From assembly GCA_905182425.1 (NCBI GenBank), contig CAJJBP010000009.1, positions 62,001-126,000 on the forward strand: 64,000 bases of DNA, read 5' to 3'. The notes below the pieces were generated by a model. The model ran no database searches. It had not been told where the DNA came from and saw nothing but the letters and a program-made list of their open reading frames with translations. Positions 54,867-63,531 of the stretch are shown here, in pieces. Each line of letters opens with the position of its first letter. Position 1 is the first letter of the stretch. The stretch comes from an uncultured Planktomarina sp. (GTDB lineage Bacteria; Pseudomonadota; Alphaproteobacteria; Rhodobacterales; Rhodobacteraceae). Both the position numbers and the translations under genes were made by a program.

Positions 54867-55775
54867 ATGAGCCTAAAGTGGATTTCATCATTCTTAGACG
54901 CACAAGCCGCTGATCTAGGCTCTGCCCAAAATACGCTTGAAGCTTACGGGCGAGATCTGAAAGATTTCCTAATGTTTCTTGAACAAAAAGGGTCAAGCTT
55001 TAAGACAGCATCTCGGTCTTTAGTTGAAGGATATTTAGTGTATTGTGAAGCTCAAGGACTAGCAGCAGCAACAAAGGCGCGCAGGCTATCTTCCATCAAA
55101 CAGTTGTACCGCTTTGCTTTTGAAGAAGATCTGAGGAGAGACAATCCCGCCATCCAAGTGAGAGGCCCCGGTAAAGATAAGCGTCTCCCAAAATCCTTGA
55201 GCACCTCAGAAGTAAACCGGTTACTAGAAGCTGCCCGCAAGATGCCAAAAACTAAATCAGACAAAATGCGACTAACCTGTTTAATGGAATTACTTTATGC
55301 AACTGGAATGCGTGTTACAGAATTAGTAGGACTACCAACAGCTGCTGTCAGAGGTAATCCGAGAGTTATTTTAGTGCGGGGAAAAGGCGGCAAGGAACGC
55401 ATGATTCCTCTGTCAACAGAAGCAAGGAAAACAGTCACTTTATGGCTTTCGATACGGGACGCCGATGGGATGAATTTATCCTCAGGTTTTTTATTTCCAT
55501 CCCGAGGACGAGAAGGACATCTAAGCCGTGTTTGGTTTTTTCAGCAGATTAAAAGGCTCGCCTCGCATGCTAATATATCTGTTGAAAACGTAACACCGCA
55601 TACGCTCAGACATGCATTCGCGACCCATCTTTTAGCCGGTGGCGCAGATTTAAGATCAATTCAGACACTTTTAGGTCACGCAGATATTGCTACAACTGAA
55701 ATTTATACACATATCCTTGATAAACGAATGAGAGATTTGGTACTAGAACATCATCCACTCGCACAAACTTCTTAA
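54867..55775 (+). CDS. xerD: Tyrosine recombinase XerD
   Basis: 302 residues. SAM-like N domain (SLKWISSFLDAQAADLGSA) and catalytic domain with Arg in LLYATGMRVTELVGL, Lys in RGKGGKERMIP, HTLRHAFATHLL and LGHADIATTEIYTHI (nucleophile Tyr). It resolves chromosome dimers at dif with XerC. Its core-gene setting and length argue against a phage or island integrase. Starts directly at the preceding stop codon. Confidence 0.94.
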   Translation: MSLKWISSFLDAQAADLGSAQNTLEAYGRDLKDFLMFLEQKGSSFKTASRSLVEGYLVYCEAQGLAAATKARRLSSIKQLYRFAFEEDLRRDNPAIQVRGPGKDKRLPKSLSTSEVNRLLEAARKMPKTKSDKMRLTCLMELLYATGMRVTELVGLPTAAVRGNPRVILVRGKGGKERMIPLSTEARKTVTLWLSIRDADGMNLSSGFLFPSRGREGHLSRVWFFQQIKRLASHANISVENVTPHTLRHAFATHLLAGGADLRSIQTLLGHADIATTEIYTHILDKRMRDLVLEHHPLAQTS

Positions 55776-55786
55776 TTGGACAGGTA

Positions 55787-57085
55787 ATGGAACATTTCGA
55801 ACTTAGTACCAGGTTTTGGATTACTTCAGGAGCAATTTTTGTACTTCTTGTGCTCTCTGGATTTTTTTCCGGATCAGAGACTGCACTAACGGCTGCTTCT
55901 CGTAGCAAGCTCCGCGCGCAAGCGGACAAAGGTTCTGTAGGAGCTGCACGTGCTTTAAAGGTGACTAACGACGGGGAGCGCCTGATAGGTTCCGTACTAT
56001 TAGGCAATAACTTGGTTAATATACTAGCAACCGCATTGATAACGGCAATGTTTACAAAAGTTTTTGGAGAAAACGGAATAGCCCTAGCAACCGTTGTAAT
56101 GACATTTTTAATTTTAATTTTTGCAGAAGTGCTACCAAAAACTTATGCAATCACAAATGCAGAAACCGCAGCAATCCGAGTGTCACGTCCAATATCTGCA
56201 ATAATTTTCATATTTGCGCCAATAGTTGGATTTGTACGATTATTCGTACGAGGATTACTTAGATTAGTTGGAGTTGTAGCCGATCCAGACACCAATATTT
56301 TAGCGGTACGCGAAGAAATTACGGGCGCTTTGACTCTCGGACATCAAGAAGGAGTTTTGGAAAAGGAGGACCGCGACAGAATTCTTGGGGCTCTTGACTT
56401 AGCTGATCGGGTTGTTGAGGAAATTATGCTTCACCGATCAAATATTGAGATGATAGACCTATCTTTGCCTGCAGAAGATATCCTAGCTCAGTGTCTTGAT
56501 AGTGCCCACACCCGCCTTCCTTTGTATCGTGGTAATCCTGAAAATATTGTTGGGGTTATTCACGCAAAAGATTTGGCGCGAGCAATGGTGAAACTTATGC
56601 GCGATAGTAAAGACAGCAAAAAAGCTGTTGAACAGTTTACGGTTTTAGATGTCGCAATGGAGCCGTATTTTGTTCCTGAAACTACGCCACTCGATGATCA
56701 GATGCGCCAATTTCTGCGTCGTCATACGCATTTTGCTTTGGTTGTAGATGAATATGGCGCTCTGCAGGGCCTTATTACTTTAGAAGATATCTTAGAGGAA
56801 ATTGTTGGTGAAATTACTGATGAATTTGATGCTAGCGACGACACAGTAACCGCGATGCAAGACGGGCACGTGGTCGTAGATGGCGCAATGACTATCCGCG
56901 ATCTTAACCGGGCCCAAGACTGGAACCTACCTGATGACGAGGCAAATACTCTGGCAGGGCTCGTGATACACGAAGCACAAATGATACCAGCAGAGGGCCA
57001 AGTATTTGTTTTTTACGATTTTAGATTCGAAGTTGTTGCACGCAAAGAAAACCGGATCACACGTTTAAAAATTAATCGCCTCTAA
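55787..57085 (+). CDS. CNNM/CorC-type transporter (HlyC/CorC family)
   Basis: 432 residues. DUF21/CNNM membrane domain (about 8-190) with GFFSGSETALTAASRSKLR and LGNNLVNILATALI, two CBS domains (about 205-335) containing RLPLYRGNPENIVGVIHAKDL and DEYGALQGLITLEDILEEIVGEI, then a CorC_HlyC domain. Relatives move or sense magnesium or cobalt; the old name hemolysin is misleading. Eleven bases after xerD. Confidence 0.9.
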   Translation: MEHFELSTRFWITSGAIFVLLVLSGFFSGSETALTAASRSKLRAQADKGSVGAARALKVTNDGERLIGSVLLGNNLVNILATALITAMFTKVFGENGIALATVVMTFLILIFAEVLPKTYAITNAETAAIRVSRPISAIIFIFAPIVGFVRLFVRGLLRLVGVVADPDTNILAVREEITGALTLGHQEGVLEKEDRDRILGALDLADRVVEEIMLHRSNIEMIDLSLPAEDILAQCLDSAHTRLPLYRGNPENIVGVIHAKDLARAMVKLMRDSKDSKKAVEQFTVLDVAMEPYFVPETTPLDDQMRQFLRRHTHFALVVDEYGALQGLITLEDILEEIVGEITDEFDASDDTVTAMQDGHVVVDGAMTIRDLNRAQDWNLPDDEANTLAGLVIHEAQMIPAEGQVFVFYDFRFEVVARKENRITRLKINRL

Positions 57086-57406
57086 TTCACTTATGTGTCA
57101 GGAGTGTATTGAATTATTATAATTTCAGAGAATAAATAATATGATTTTTTTGTTTCCACTTTTGGATAGATCTCCATGTGACTAATCCAACTTTTTAGTT
57201 ATGTCCTTTTAGCTTGAACTTAGTACTGACAGTTTGGAAAACTTTATCATCGTTCATATAATTAGGCTCACACAGCACTAAAAATAGAAAAAGTATTTTC
57301 AAATAACGGCTTTTACCGTGTCTAGGGACTAATATCTCGTAAATTAATCTTAATTTCATTTTAAAGCGATGACAAACTGTGAATTAAACGCTAGTAAACG
57401 CTGAAC
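57086..57406. other. 321-bp intergenic region upstream of the IalB-like gene
   Basis: AT-rich, without a supported reading frame or hairpin. It must hold the promoter of the IalB-like gene. A tandem AAACGCT at 57386-57392 and 57396-57402 lies just before the start, too short to interpret. Confidence 0.5.
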
Positions 57407-58009
57407 ATGTATCCTGAGAAACGGACAAACAAAGTGAACCGTACAAGTACCTATTTAGCTATCTTTTTTATGTACGCTTTTACGATGTCTCCGTTGTTTG
57501 GACAAACAACGGAACTAACATCAGATATCAGCGCGGAAGACGAAGTAGCGGAAGCTGGAGCTCCCGGCCAAGCTTATGACAAGGGGCTTTTTGGCGACTG
57601 GACCCTACGATGTGTCAAAAGTGACAAAAAACCAGAAATGTGCCAGCTTTTTCAACTTATGAAAGACGCTTCAGGAGCACCGATAGCAGAGTTTAATCTC
57701 AATACTTTGTCAAAAACTGGTCAGGTTTTGGCAGGAGCAAATGTTATTACGCCCCTAGAAACACTTTTGCCCGAGGGACTCACTATTCGCGTTGGCGAAA
57801 GTGATGCAAAGCGATATCCTTTTGCCTTTTGCGTTAAAATAGGATGCGTTGCTCGAATTGGATTAACCGCAGAAGATTTGGATTCATATCGCAAGGAAAA
57901 TGTTGCAACAGTAACGATGGTACCAGCTGTAACACCAAATCAGCCACAAACAGTTATACTATCTTTAAAAGGGTTCACTGCAGGGCACGCAGCAATGTCA
58001 AATGAGTAA
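57407..58009 (+). CDS. Invasion-associated locus B (IalB) family periplasmic protein
   Basis: 200 residues from ATG 57407 (GTG 57434 is an alternative). A signal sequence (LAIFFMYAFTMSPLFG) is followed by the IalB domain: FGDWTLRCVKSDKKPEMCQLFQ and FAFCVKIGCVARIGL, with two cysteine pairs. Function is unclear in free-living bacteria despite the name. Converges with the ketoacyl synthase gene. Confidence 0.85.
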   Translation: MYPEKRTNKVNRTSTYLAIFFMYAFTMSPLFGQTTELTSDISAEDEVAEAGAPGQAYDKGLFGDWTLRCVKSDKKPEMCQLFQLMKDASGAPIAEFNLNTLSKTGQVLAGANVITPLETLLPEGLTIRVGESDAKRYPFAFCVKIGCVARIGLTAEDLDSYRKENVATVTMVPAVTPNQPQTVILSLKGFTAGHAAMSNE

Positions 58010-58025
58010 CCACCTCAAATTAATA

Positions 58026-59235
58026 CTAGACTGACCTAAGCGCCAACACTGCGTTCAAACCGCCAAAAGCAAAAGCATTAGAAAGAACCGCTTTAACTTT
58101 AGCTTCCCGAGCCACATTAGGAACAACATCAAGAGCACATTCCGCATCCGGTTTTTCATAGCCAATAGTGGGAGCTATAACTCCGTCACGAAGCGCCATA
58201 ATACAAGCTAATAATTCGACTGCGCCTGCTCCTCCTATAAGATGCCCATGCATAGATTTGGTTGATGAAATCATCAATTTATCTGCCTGTGCACCCAAAA
58301 ACGTCAGCAACTGCTGCACACTCAGTTTTATCATTAGCAGCCGTCCCAGTACCATGTGCGTTGATATAACCAACTTCGCTCGCATCCATTCTGGCATCTT
58401 TCAACGCTCCGCGCATCGCGCGAGCCGCACCTTGTTTGGACGGCATCACAATGTCTGATGCATCTGCAGTCATCGCAAAACCGGAAATTTCAGCAAGAAT
58501 GTCAGCACCACGCTCGATGGCATCCACATAAGTTTCCAGAACAAAGACCCCTGCTCCTTCACCTTGTACCATTCCAGAGCGATTGCCTGAAAAAGGGCGG
58601 CAGGCATCTTTCGACATGACGCGCAAGCCCTCCCAAGCCTTGATACCACCGAATGTTAACATCGACTCTGAACCACCAGCTATCATTACACGCGTCATTC
58701 CACTGCGCACCATTTGAAACGCCAAACCAATTGCATGATTAGAACTGGCGCAAGCAGTTGAAACAGTAAAAGAGGGGCCTTTCACATTAAACTCAATTGA
58801 AACATGGCTAGTTGCGGCATTGTTCATCAACTTCGGGACGACAAACGGGTGAACCCGATTTTTACCACCTTCATAAACAGCTCGGTAATTGTCATCCCAT
58901 GTTTTCATACCGCCAGTCGCCGTACCAAGCACAACACCTGACGTTTCAGCTAGTTCACCATCAAACTTTAACCCAGACTGTTTCAAGGCTTCTCGGGCAG
59001 CTATCAGAGTGAACTGTGTAAACCGGTCATAGAGAGCTATTTGCTGACGATTAAAATGACTTGCAATATCATAGTTTTTGACCTGCCCGCCGATTTTGAT
59101 CATCAACCGATCTACATCTTGGAAATCAAGAGGTCCTATACCACAAATGCCATCTCTCATCGCCGCCAGGGTTTGTGGTACATCCCCTCCTAAAGCGTTG
59201 ATTGAGCCCGCGCCAGTAATAACAACTCTGTTCAT
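58026..59235 (-). CDS. Beta-ketoacyl-ACP synthase, FabF/FabB type, with one apparent frameshift
   Basis: Thiolase fold with catalytic Cys162 in STACASSNHAIG and the two histidines in NAHGTGTAANDKTE and KSMHGHLIGGAGAVE. The frame breaks at VADVFG near 58294-58301, where C3/A5 runs adjoin, and resumes AQADKLMISS; removing one base gives 402 residues. It follows a dedicated ACP gene by three bases and lies near lpxD, so it probably extends an acyl chain for lipid A rather than bulk phospholipid. This link is inferred from neighbours, as in the AcpXL cluster of rhizobia. Confidence 0.85.
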
Positions 59236-59238
59236 GGG

Positions 59239-59496
59239 CTATGTTTGCTCCAAAACCAATTTTTCTACAGCCGCAATAATTGAAAGCACAGACGATATAT
59301 CAAATTCACTCTCTTCCGGCACATTTGCATTGAACGGAACCTCGATATTAAATTCTTCCTCAATAGCGTAAATACTCTCAACAACACCCAAGCTATCAAT
59401 CCCTAACTCTTCTAGGGTTGCATCCAATTGGACATCAGCCGGATCCAACAAACTTTGTTCAGCAATAATCTGCAATATTTTTTCACTTATGGGCAT
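59239..59496 (-). CDS. Acyl carrier protein, specialised copy
   Basis: 85 residues from ATG 59496 (the frame extends to GTG 59511). The phosphopantetheine serine is Ser35 in ELGIDSLGVVES. The helix III region IEEEFNIEVPF is acidic. It is not in the usual fabD-fabG-acpP-fabF setting but beside lpxD and a ketoacyl synthase, so it likely serves a special acyl chain. No strong ribosome site was seen for either start. Confidence 0.88.
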   Translation of the reverse strand: MPISEKILQIIAEQSLLDPADVQLDATLEELGIDSLGVVESIYAIEEEFNIEVPFNANVPEESEFDISSVLSIIAAVEKLVLEQT

Positions 59497-59523
59497 GCCG
59501 TACTTTCTCACAAAATCAAATAA

Positions 59524-60612
59524 TTAATTAGATTCTGAACTATCACTTTTTAACTTTTTTACGTCACGCATCAAACGCGGCAAACGGCGCAGAGTTTTAT
59601 AGATATTTAATTGGGTTTCCATTTTCATTGCAGGATAGCCGAGCATAACTCGTCCAGCAGGTATATTAGCCAGTACCTTGGTTGCACCTCCCGTTATAGC
59701 ATTATCACCAATAAACAAATTATCACTTACGCCCGTTTGCCCCCCCAGAACAACGTTTTTTCCCAGTGTGGTAGAACCGGCAACCCCAACTTGCGCGCAG
59801 ATCAAACAGTTATTTCCAATTTTTACGTTATGGCCAATTTGAACGAGATTATCGAACTTACAGCCATGTCCAACAGACGTATTTCTAATAGTACCGCGGT
59901 CAATGCACGAATTAGCACCAACTTCCACGTCATCACCAATTTGAACAGAACCCAATGAATGTATCCTATCAAATTTTTGGGGAGTAGCATCCAGGGTGTT
60001 TCCAAGTGTTTCACGGACATTTTCAACTGCTGAACGTTCCGGCGTTGCGAACGAGAAACCGTCGGCTCCAATAACAGCGCCAGGCTGGGCTATGAAGCGA
60101 TCACCAATTTGAACATCAAAGCCTATTCTTACGCCATCCATAAGTGTCACATCCGACCCAATTCGAGATCCGTTCGAAATACTAATATGCACACCGAGCC
60201 AGGCGTTCGCACCTAAGGACACACCCTCGCCTATAATACAAAAAGCGCCAATACGAGCACCAGAGGCGATCGCAGCGGTAGGATGGACCACAGCAAGTGG
60301 ATGAATGCTCTCAGGCCCGTTTCGCCAACGTTGGTCTAATACTTTTGAAAGGGCTGACATGGCAAATCTAGGACGAGCTACCAAAATAGCCGCATCTATA
60401 TCTAAGGCGGTCCAATCCGTACCCTCGGATAGGAGTGCAACTCTTGCGGCACTGCCTGAGATTTCGCTAAGAAAACTGGACGAAGTTGCTATTGCCAGAT
60501 CACCCTCTTCAGCATCTTGCGGTTCTGCAGCTCGTTTGATCTTAAGATTAATATTACCTACTGCAGTCGCGGACAACGCATTGGCTAAATCTTTTACACA
60601 CAGAAATGACAT
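59524..60612 (-). CDS. lpxD: UDP-3-O-acylglucosamine N-acyltransferase LpxD
   Basis: 362 residues. An N-terminal uridine-binding domain (about 1-100), then hexapeptide repeats ([19 protein letters not shown]) with the catalytic histidine in [12 protein letters not shown] and a conserved GADGFSFA. Third step of lipid A synthesis. It lies away from the lpxA-lpxI-lpxB block at 31-34 kb and beside the ACP/KAS pair. Confidence 0.95.
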   Translation of the reverse strand: MSFLCVKDLANALSATAVGNINLKIKRAAEPQDAEEGDLAIATSSSFLSEISGSAARVALLSEGTDWTALDIDAAILVARPRFAMSALSKVLDQRWRNGPESIHPLAVVHPTAAIASGARIGAFCIIGEGVSLGANAWLGVHISISNGSRIGSDVTLMDGVRIGFDVQIGDRFIAQPGAVIGADGFSFATPERSAVENVRETLGNTLDATPQKFDRIHSLGSVQIGDDVEVGANSCIDRGTIRNTSVGHGCKFDNLVQIGHNVKIGNNCLICAQVGVAGSTTLGKNVVLGGQTGVSDNLFIGDNAITGGATKVLANIPAGRVMLGYPAMKMETQLNIYKTLRRLPRLMRDVKKLKSDSSESN

Positions 60613-60640
60613 GTTGCGTCTCCGTTCCGTAGCCTACTCT

Positions 60641-62242
60641 TTAGCCTGTGATTGAGCGTAAAACTACCCCTTGGCGCTTCAAGGCCTCCCAAATTTTGGC
60701 GTCACGACCGTAAACATCACGTCGGAACTCCAGGCCTCCCCCCAGTTTTGTAATCGCTGTCCTGTAAATAAGGTGAACGGGAACTGGCGTTTCAAGATTA
60801 ATACGTATTTCAGTTCCTGAACTAAGCGCATCGCTAAAAACACGTTCAGGATCGTTCTCTTGACGTGCCAAAAGAGCGTATGCAAATTCAAAGGGGCTTC
60901 CCAGACGAATGCAACCATGGCTAAATGCCCTTACTTCCTTACCGAATAGGTTTTTTGCAGGTGTATCATGGAGGTATATATTATGAATATTTGGAAACAT
61001 AAATTTAACTAGACCCAACGCATTATTTTGGCTCGGAGGCTCGCGCATACCAAATGGAAAATCCTTACTGGTATAGCTCTGAAAATCGATATCAACTCGG
61101 CTCACAACGTTACCAAAATCGTCCCTTAATTCCAGATGGCTAACAGATTCAGGATCATCTTTTAGTAGCGGCAAATATTCCTGAATTACAATCGACTTTG
61201 GGACGTACCAGCTCGGATTAATAATCATAAACCTCATCATATCTGAAAACTCAGGGCTTCTACGAAAGGAGTCGTTCGCACCGACCACAGATTTAGACAC
61301 AAATGTAGGTATACCGTGATCCATAATTTTGGCCGTAAAATCTGTGAGGTTGACCAGAATATGGCGTTCACCAAGAGGCCTATTATTCCAGCGCTCACGC
61401 TCCATGGCAACTAATACTGAAGCTAGTCTTTGCTCCATAGTAATGTTTAATTGCCTCAAGGTCGTAAAACCAGCTTCACCATCAACTTTTAAACCATGCG
61501 CCCTTTGAAAACGCTTCACGCCTTCAACAAGCTTCGCATCAAAATTTACTGATGTTGTAGCTCTCAAAAAGCCCATTTTAGTTAAGCGTTTTCTTAAGGC
61601 AACAACCGCACCACCAGTTGCACCAACTTTCAAGGCGAATAGCGGTAATGTCGGACCCCAACCACCTTGACTTAAAGCGTTTTCCAGCCGTGTTTTTTCC
61701 TTAATCAACTGCGTATATTCAGATGATTTTGGTAATAACGCTCTAAAATAAGCCCTAGGATTAGATCGTGTAAGTTTTAAAAGAATAGCTTTAAAATTTG
61801 GTCGAGGAACCTTGCGGACGATTTCCTTATCCACCTCAGATGGAACCAAAATGCCAGTCCGTACAACGCTAACATATTTCAAAAATTTCAATGTAAGCTG
61901 CGCTTCGATCGCCCCACGTTGTTTATCAGTTTTAGCCTGTTTGATCTTTCTTTGTAAATCAGTAGCGCTAAAAAGCTTAGCCGGAAGCCCGTGGATTTCT
62001 GCTTGCGAGAAAGCCATGATAAGTGCCGAAAGCCGTTCCCGTTCATTGGCGGATGAGCCCATCCACAAAGATTTATATCGACGCTCCTTATAAAAGGCTG
62101 ATAGGACACTATCCTGCAAAACCTCACTTGCTAAAGATTGTTTAAACGTAATTGACTGAGCAATAGTAGACTTCGGAAGAAGACACAAAAAAGCCAGTAA
62201 TAGCGACACTACATGGATATGGGTTAGTTTAGAAAAAGCCAC
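60641..62242 (-). CDS. Murein L,D-transpeptidase, YcbB-like
   Basis: 533 residues. Signal peptide (VSLLLAFLCLLPKSTIAQ), a helical N domain, a peptidoglycan-binding repeat near 205-275 (GGAVVALRKRLTKMGFLRA), and a YkuD catalytic domain whose active Cys lies in RAFSHGCIRLGSP near residue 442 after HDTPAKNLFG. It makes 3-3 cross-links or anchors proteins to peptidoglycan. Divergent from a YcbK-like gene, as ycbB and ycbK are neighbours in E. coli. Confidence 0.93.
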   Translation of the reverse strand: MAFSKLTHIHVVSLLLAFLCLLPKSTIAQSITFKQSLASEVLQDSVLSAFYKERRYKSLWMGSSANERERLSALIMAFSQAEIHGLPAKLFSATDLQRKIKQAKTDKQRGAIEAQLTLKFLKYVSVVRTGILVPSEVDKEIVRKVPRPNFKAILLKLTRSNPRAYFRALLPKSSEYTQLIKEKTRLENALSQGGWGPTLPLFALKVGATGGAVVALRKRLTKMGFLRATTSVNFDAKLVEGVKRFQRAHGLKVDGEAGFTTLRQLNITMEQRLASVLVAMERERWNNRPLGERHILVNLTDFTAKIMDHGIPTFVSKSVVGANDSFRRSPEFSDMMRFMIINPSWYVPKSIVIQEYLPLLKDDPESVSHLELRDDFGNVVSRVDIDFQSYTSKDFPFGMREPPSQNNALGLVKFMFPNIHNIYLHDTPAKNLFGKEVRAFSHGCIRLGSPFEFAYALLARQENDPERVFSDALSSGTEIRINLETPVPVHLIYRTAITKLGGGLEFRRDVYGRDAKIWEALKRQGVVLRSITG

Positions 62243-62544
62243 CGAAGCTACCCCACATATAAATTCTTTTACTTAGTCATTTGTTAATGCCAATGACACA
62301 CAGATAGTTCAATCACTTTTAATCAAGTAGCCATGAAACCCTGAAGATGCATCTGTGAAGCCGAACACTACAAGACAGTTGCAAACTACGCAAGTTGCGC
62401 AAAATATTGCCTATTTTTAAATTTAACTGTTTAATTAGAATAACAAGCTTTGCGCATCAAGCAATCCATGTAATAAGTACAAAGTTTTTTTTTGGTATTG
62501 TCCGCTCGCTGCCAAAAAGTTAGTTTGAGTAATTGGAAAGTATA
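62243..62544. other. Divergent 302-bp region between the transpeptidase and the YcbK-like gene
   Basis: Promoters for both genes must lie here. It is AT-rich. GGAAAG precedes the YcbK-like ATG. I see no reading frame or strong hairpin. Confidence 0.5.
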
Positions 62545-63111
62545 ATGGTTAACCGGAACAGAGAATACTCACGACGAGGTTTACTGGGGGCTTTCGCAGC
62601 AACTTCAATTATGGCTGCTCCAACGTTTCCAAGTGCAGCCGGTTTCATTCGCAACGCTGGCGATATTAGACGCATTAAAATGTATTCTACACGAACTGGT
62701 GAAAAGCTTGATATCATTTACTGGATTGAAGGCTTTTACATTACGGATGCATTATCAGAAGTGAATTACTTCATGCGCGATTGGCGTCAAAATAAAGAAA
62801 AACCGATTGATACGCGTACAGTGGACATTATAGCAGCTTCGATGCGGCTACTTGAAACAGAAACTCCCTTCCAGATGCTATCAGGTTACCGTACCAGTTC
62901 TACAAATAAGCTTTTACGTAGTCGCTCTCGGAATGTGGCCAAAAAATCTCTCCATATGGTCGGGCAAGCTGTCGACCTCAGAATGCAGGGACGGTCAGTC
63001 CGACAAATAGCTAGAGCTGCGGCGTCTTGTTCAGCAGGTGGTGTAGGTCGCTATTCTAGATCTAATTTTGTTCACGTTGATTGTGGCATTAAAAGAATTT
63101 GGGGCAGTTAA
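62545..63111 (+). CDS. YcbK-like DUF882 peptidase-fold protein, Tat signal
   Basis: 188 residues from ATG 62545; a TTG 62533 in frame is less likely. The N terminus has the twin-arginine signal YSRRGLLGAFAATS. The body is a zinc-peptidase M15-like fold: MLSGYRTSSTNKLL, the metal ligands HMVGQAVDLRM and NFVHVDCG. Relatives act on or bind peptidoglycan; its partner gene encodes an L,D-transpeptidase. Confidence 0.88.
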   Translation: MVNRNREYSRRGLLGAFAATSIMAAPTFPSAAGFIRNAGDIRRIKMYSTRTGEKLDIIYWIEGFYITDALSEVNYFMRDWRQNKEKPIDTRTVDIIAASMRLLETETPFQMLSGYRTSSTNKLLRSRSRNVAKKSLHMVGQAVDLRMQGRSVRQIARAAASCSAGGVGRYSRSNFVHVDCGIKRIWGS

Positions 63112-63134
63112 TTTACTCCACAGTAAAAACTCCA

Positions 63135-63163
63135 TTGCAGCCTATTTGTCGTAACTATATAGA
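63135..63163 (+). promoter_or_regulatory. Promoter of tRNA-Arg
   Basis: TTGCAG at 63135-63140, a 17-base spacer and TATAGA at 63158-63163. Transcription would begin about 63170, three bases before the tRNA. Confidence 0.6.
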
Positions 63164-63172
63164 AAAGGTTAG

Positions 63173-63249
<77 letters not shown>

Positions 63250-63310
63250 TCATACCTACGGAAGCGATATCACTATATTTAAGTTGTAATTCACTCCTGT
63301 TTTCAGGACG

Positions 63311-63448
63311 CTACAATGTACGTCGCCACCCCCAAACCCAGAATATACCACCAGTTAGCCAGCAACTAAGCGGCAAATAGTATAACCCGTACAACAGCTC
63401 GTTAAATCTAATGTCATGCTCTTGACGAAAGTCGTGTTCCCTGAACAC
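63311..63448 (-). CDS. Possible small membrane protein, 45 residues
   Basis: GTG 63448 to TAG 63311. The product opens VFREHDFRQEHDIRFNELL and continues with an aromatic membrane helix (LPLSCWLTGGIFWVWGW) ending RRTL. Composition and positive-inside pattern look like a real small membrane protein, but no proper ribosome site was found and an in-frame stop lies two codons upstream, so it may be a fragment. Between tRNA-Arg and trpG, opposite strand. Confidence 0.4.
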   Translation of the reverse strand: MFREHDFRQEHDIRFNELLYGLYYLPLSCWLTGGIFWVWGWRRTL

Positions 63449-63531
63449 CTGTTAAGCGACTATACACAGCAAGAAGTGCTAAATTGCACTTAACTCTGAT
63501 ACGTACAAGAAATAGGAGTGAAGGACGACGC

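Noticed and set aside
54867-55775. XerD as an integrase of a mobile element
   Set aside because: Length, motifs and core-gene neighbours fit chromosomal XerD. No attachment repeats or cargo genes lie near it.
57386-57402. Tandem AAACGCT repeat before the IalB-like gene
   Set aside because: Seven-base tandem in an AT-rich leader, too short to distinguish from chance.
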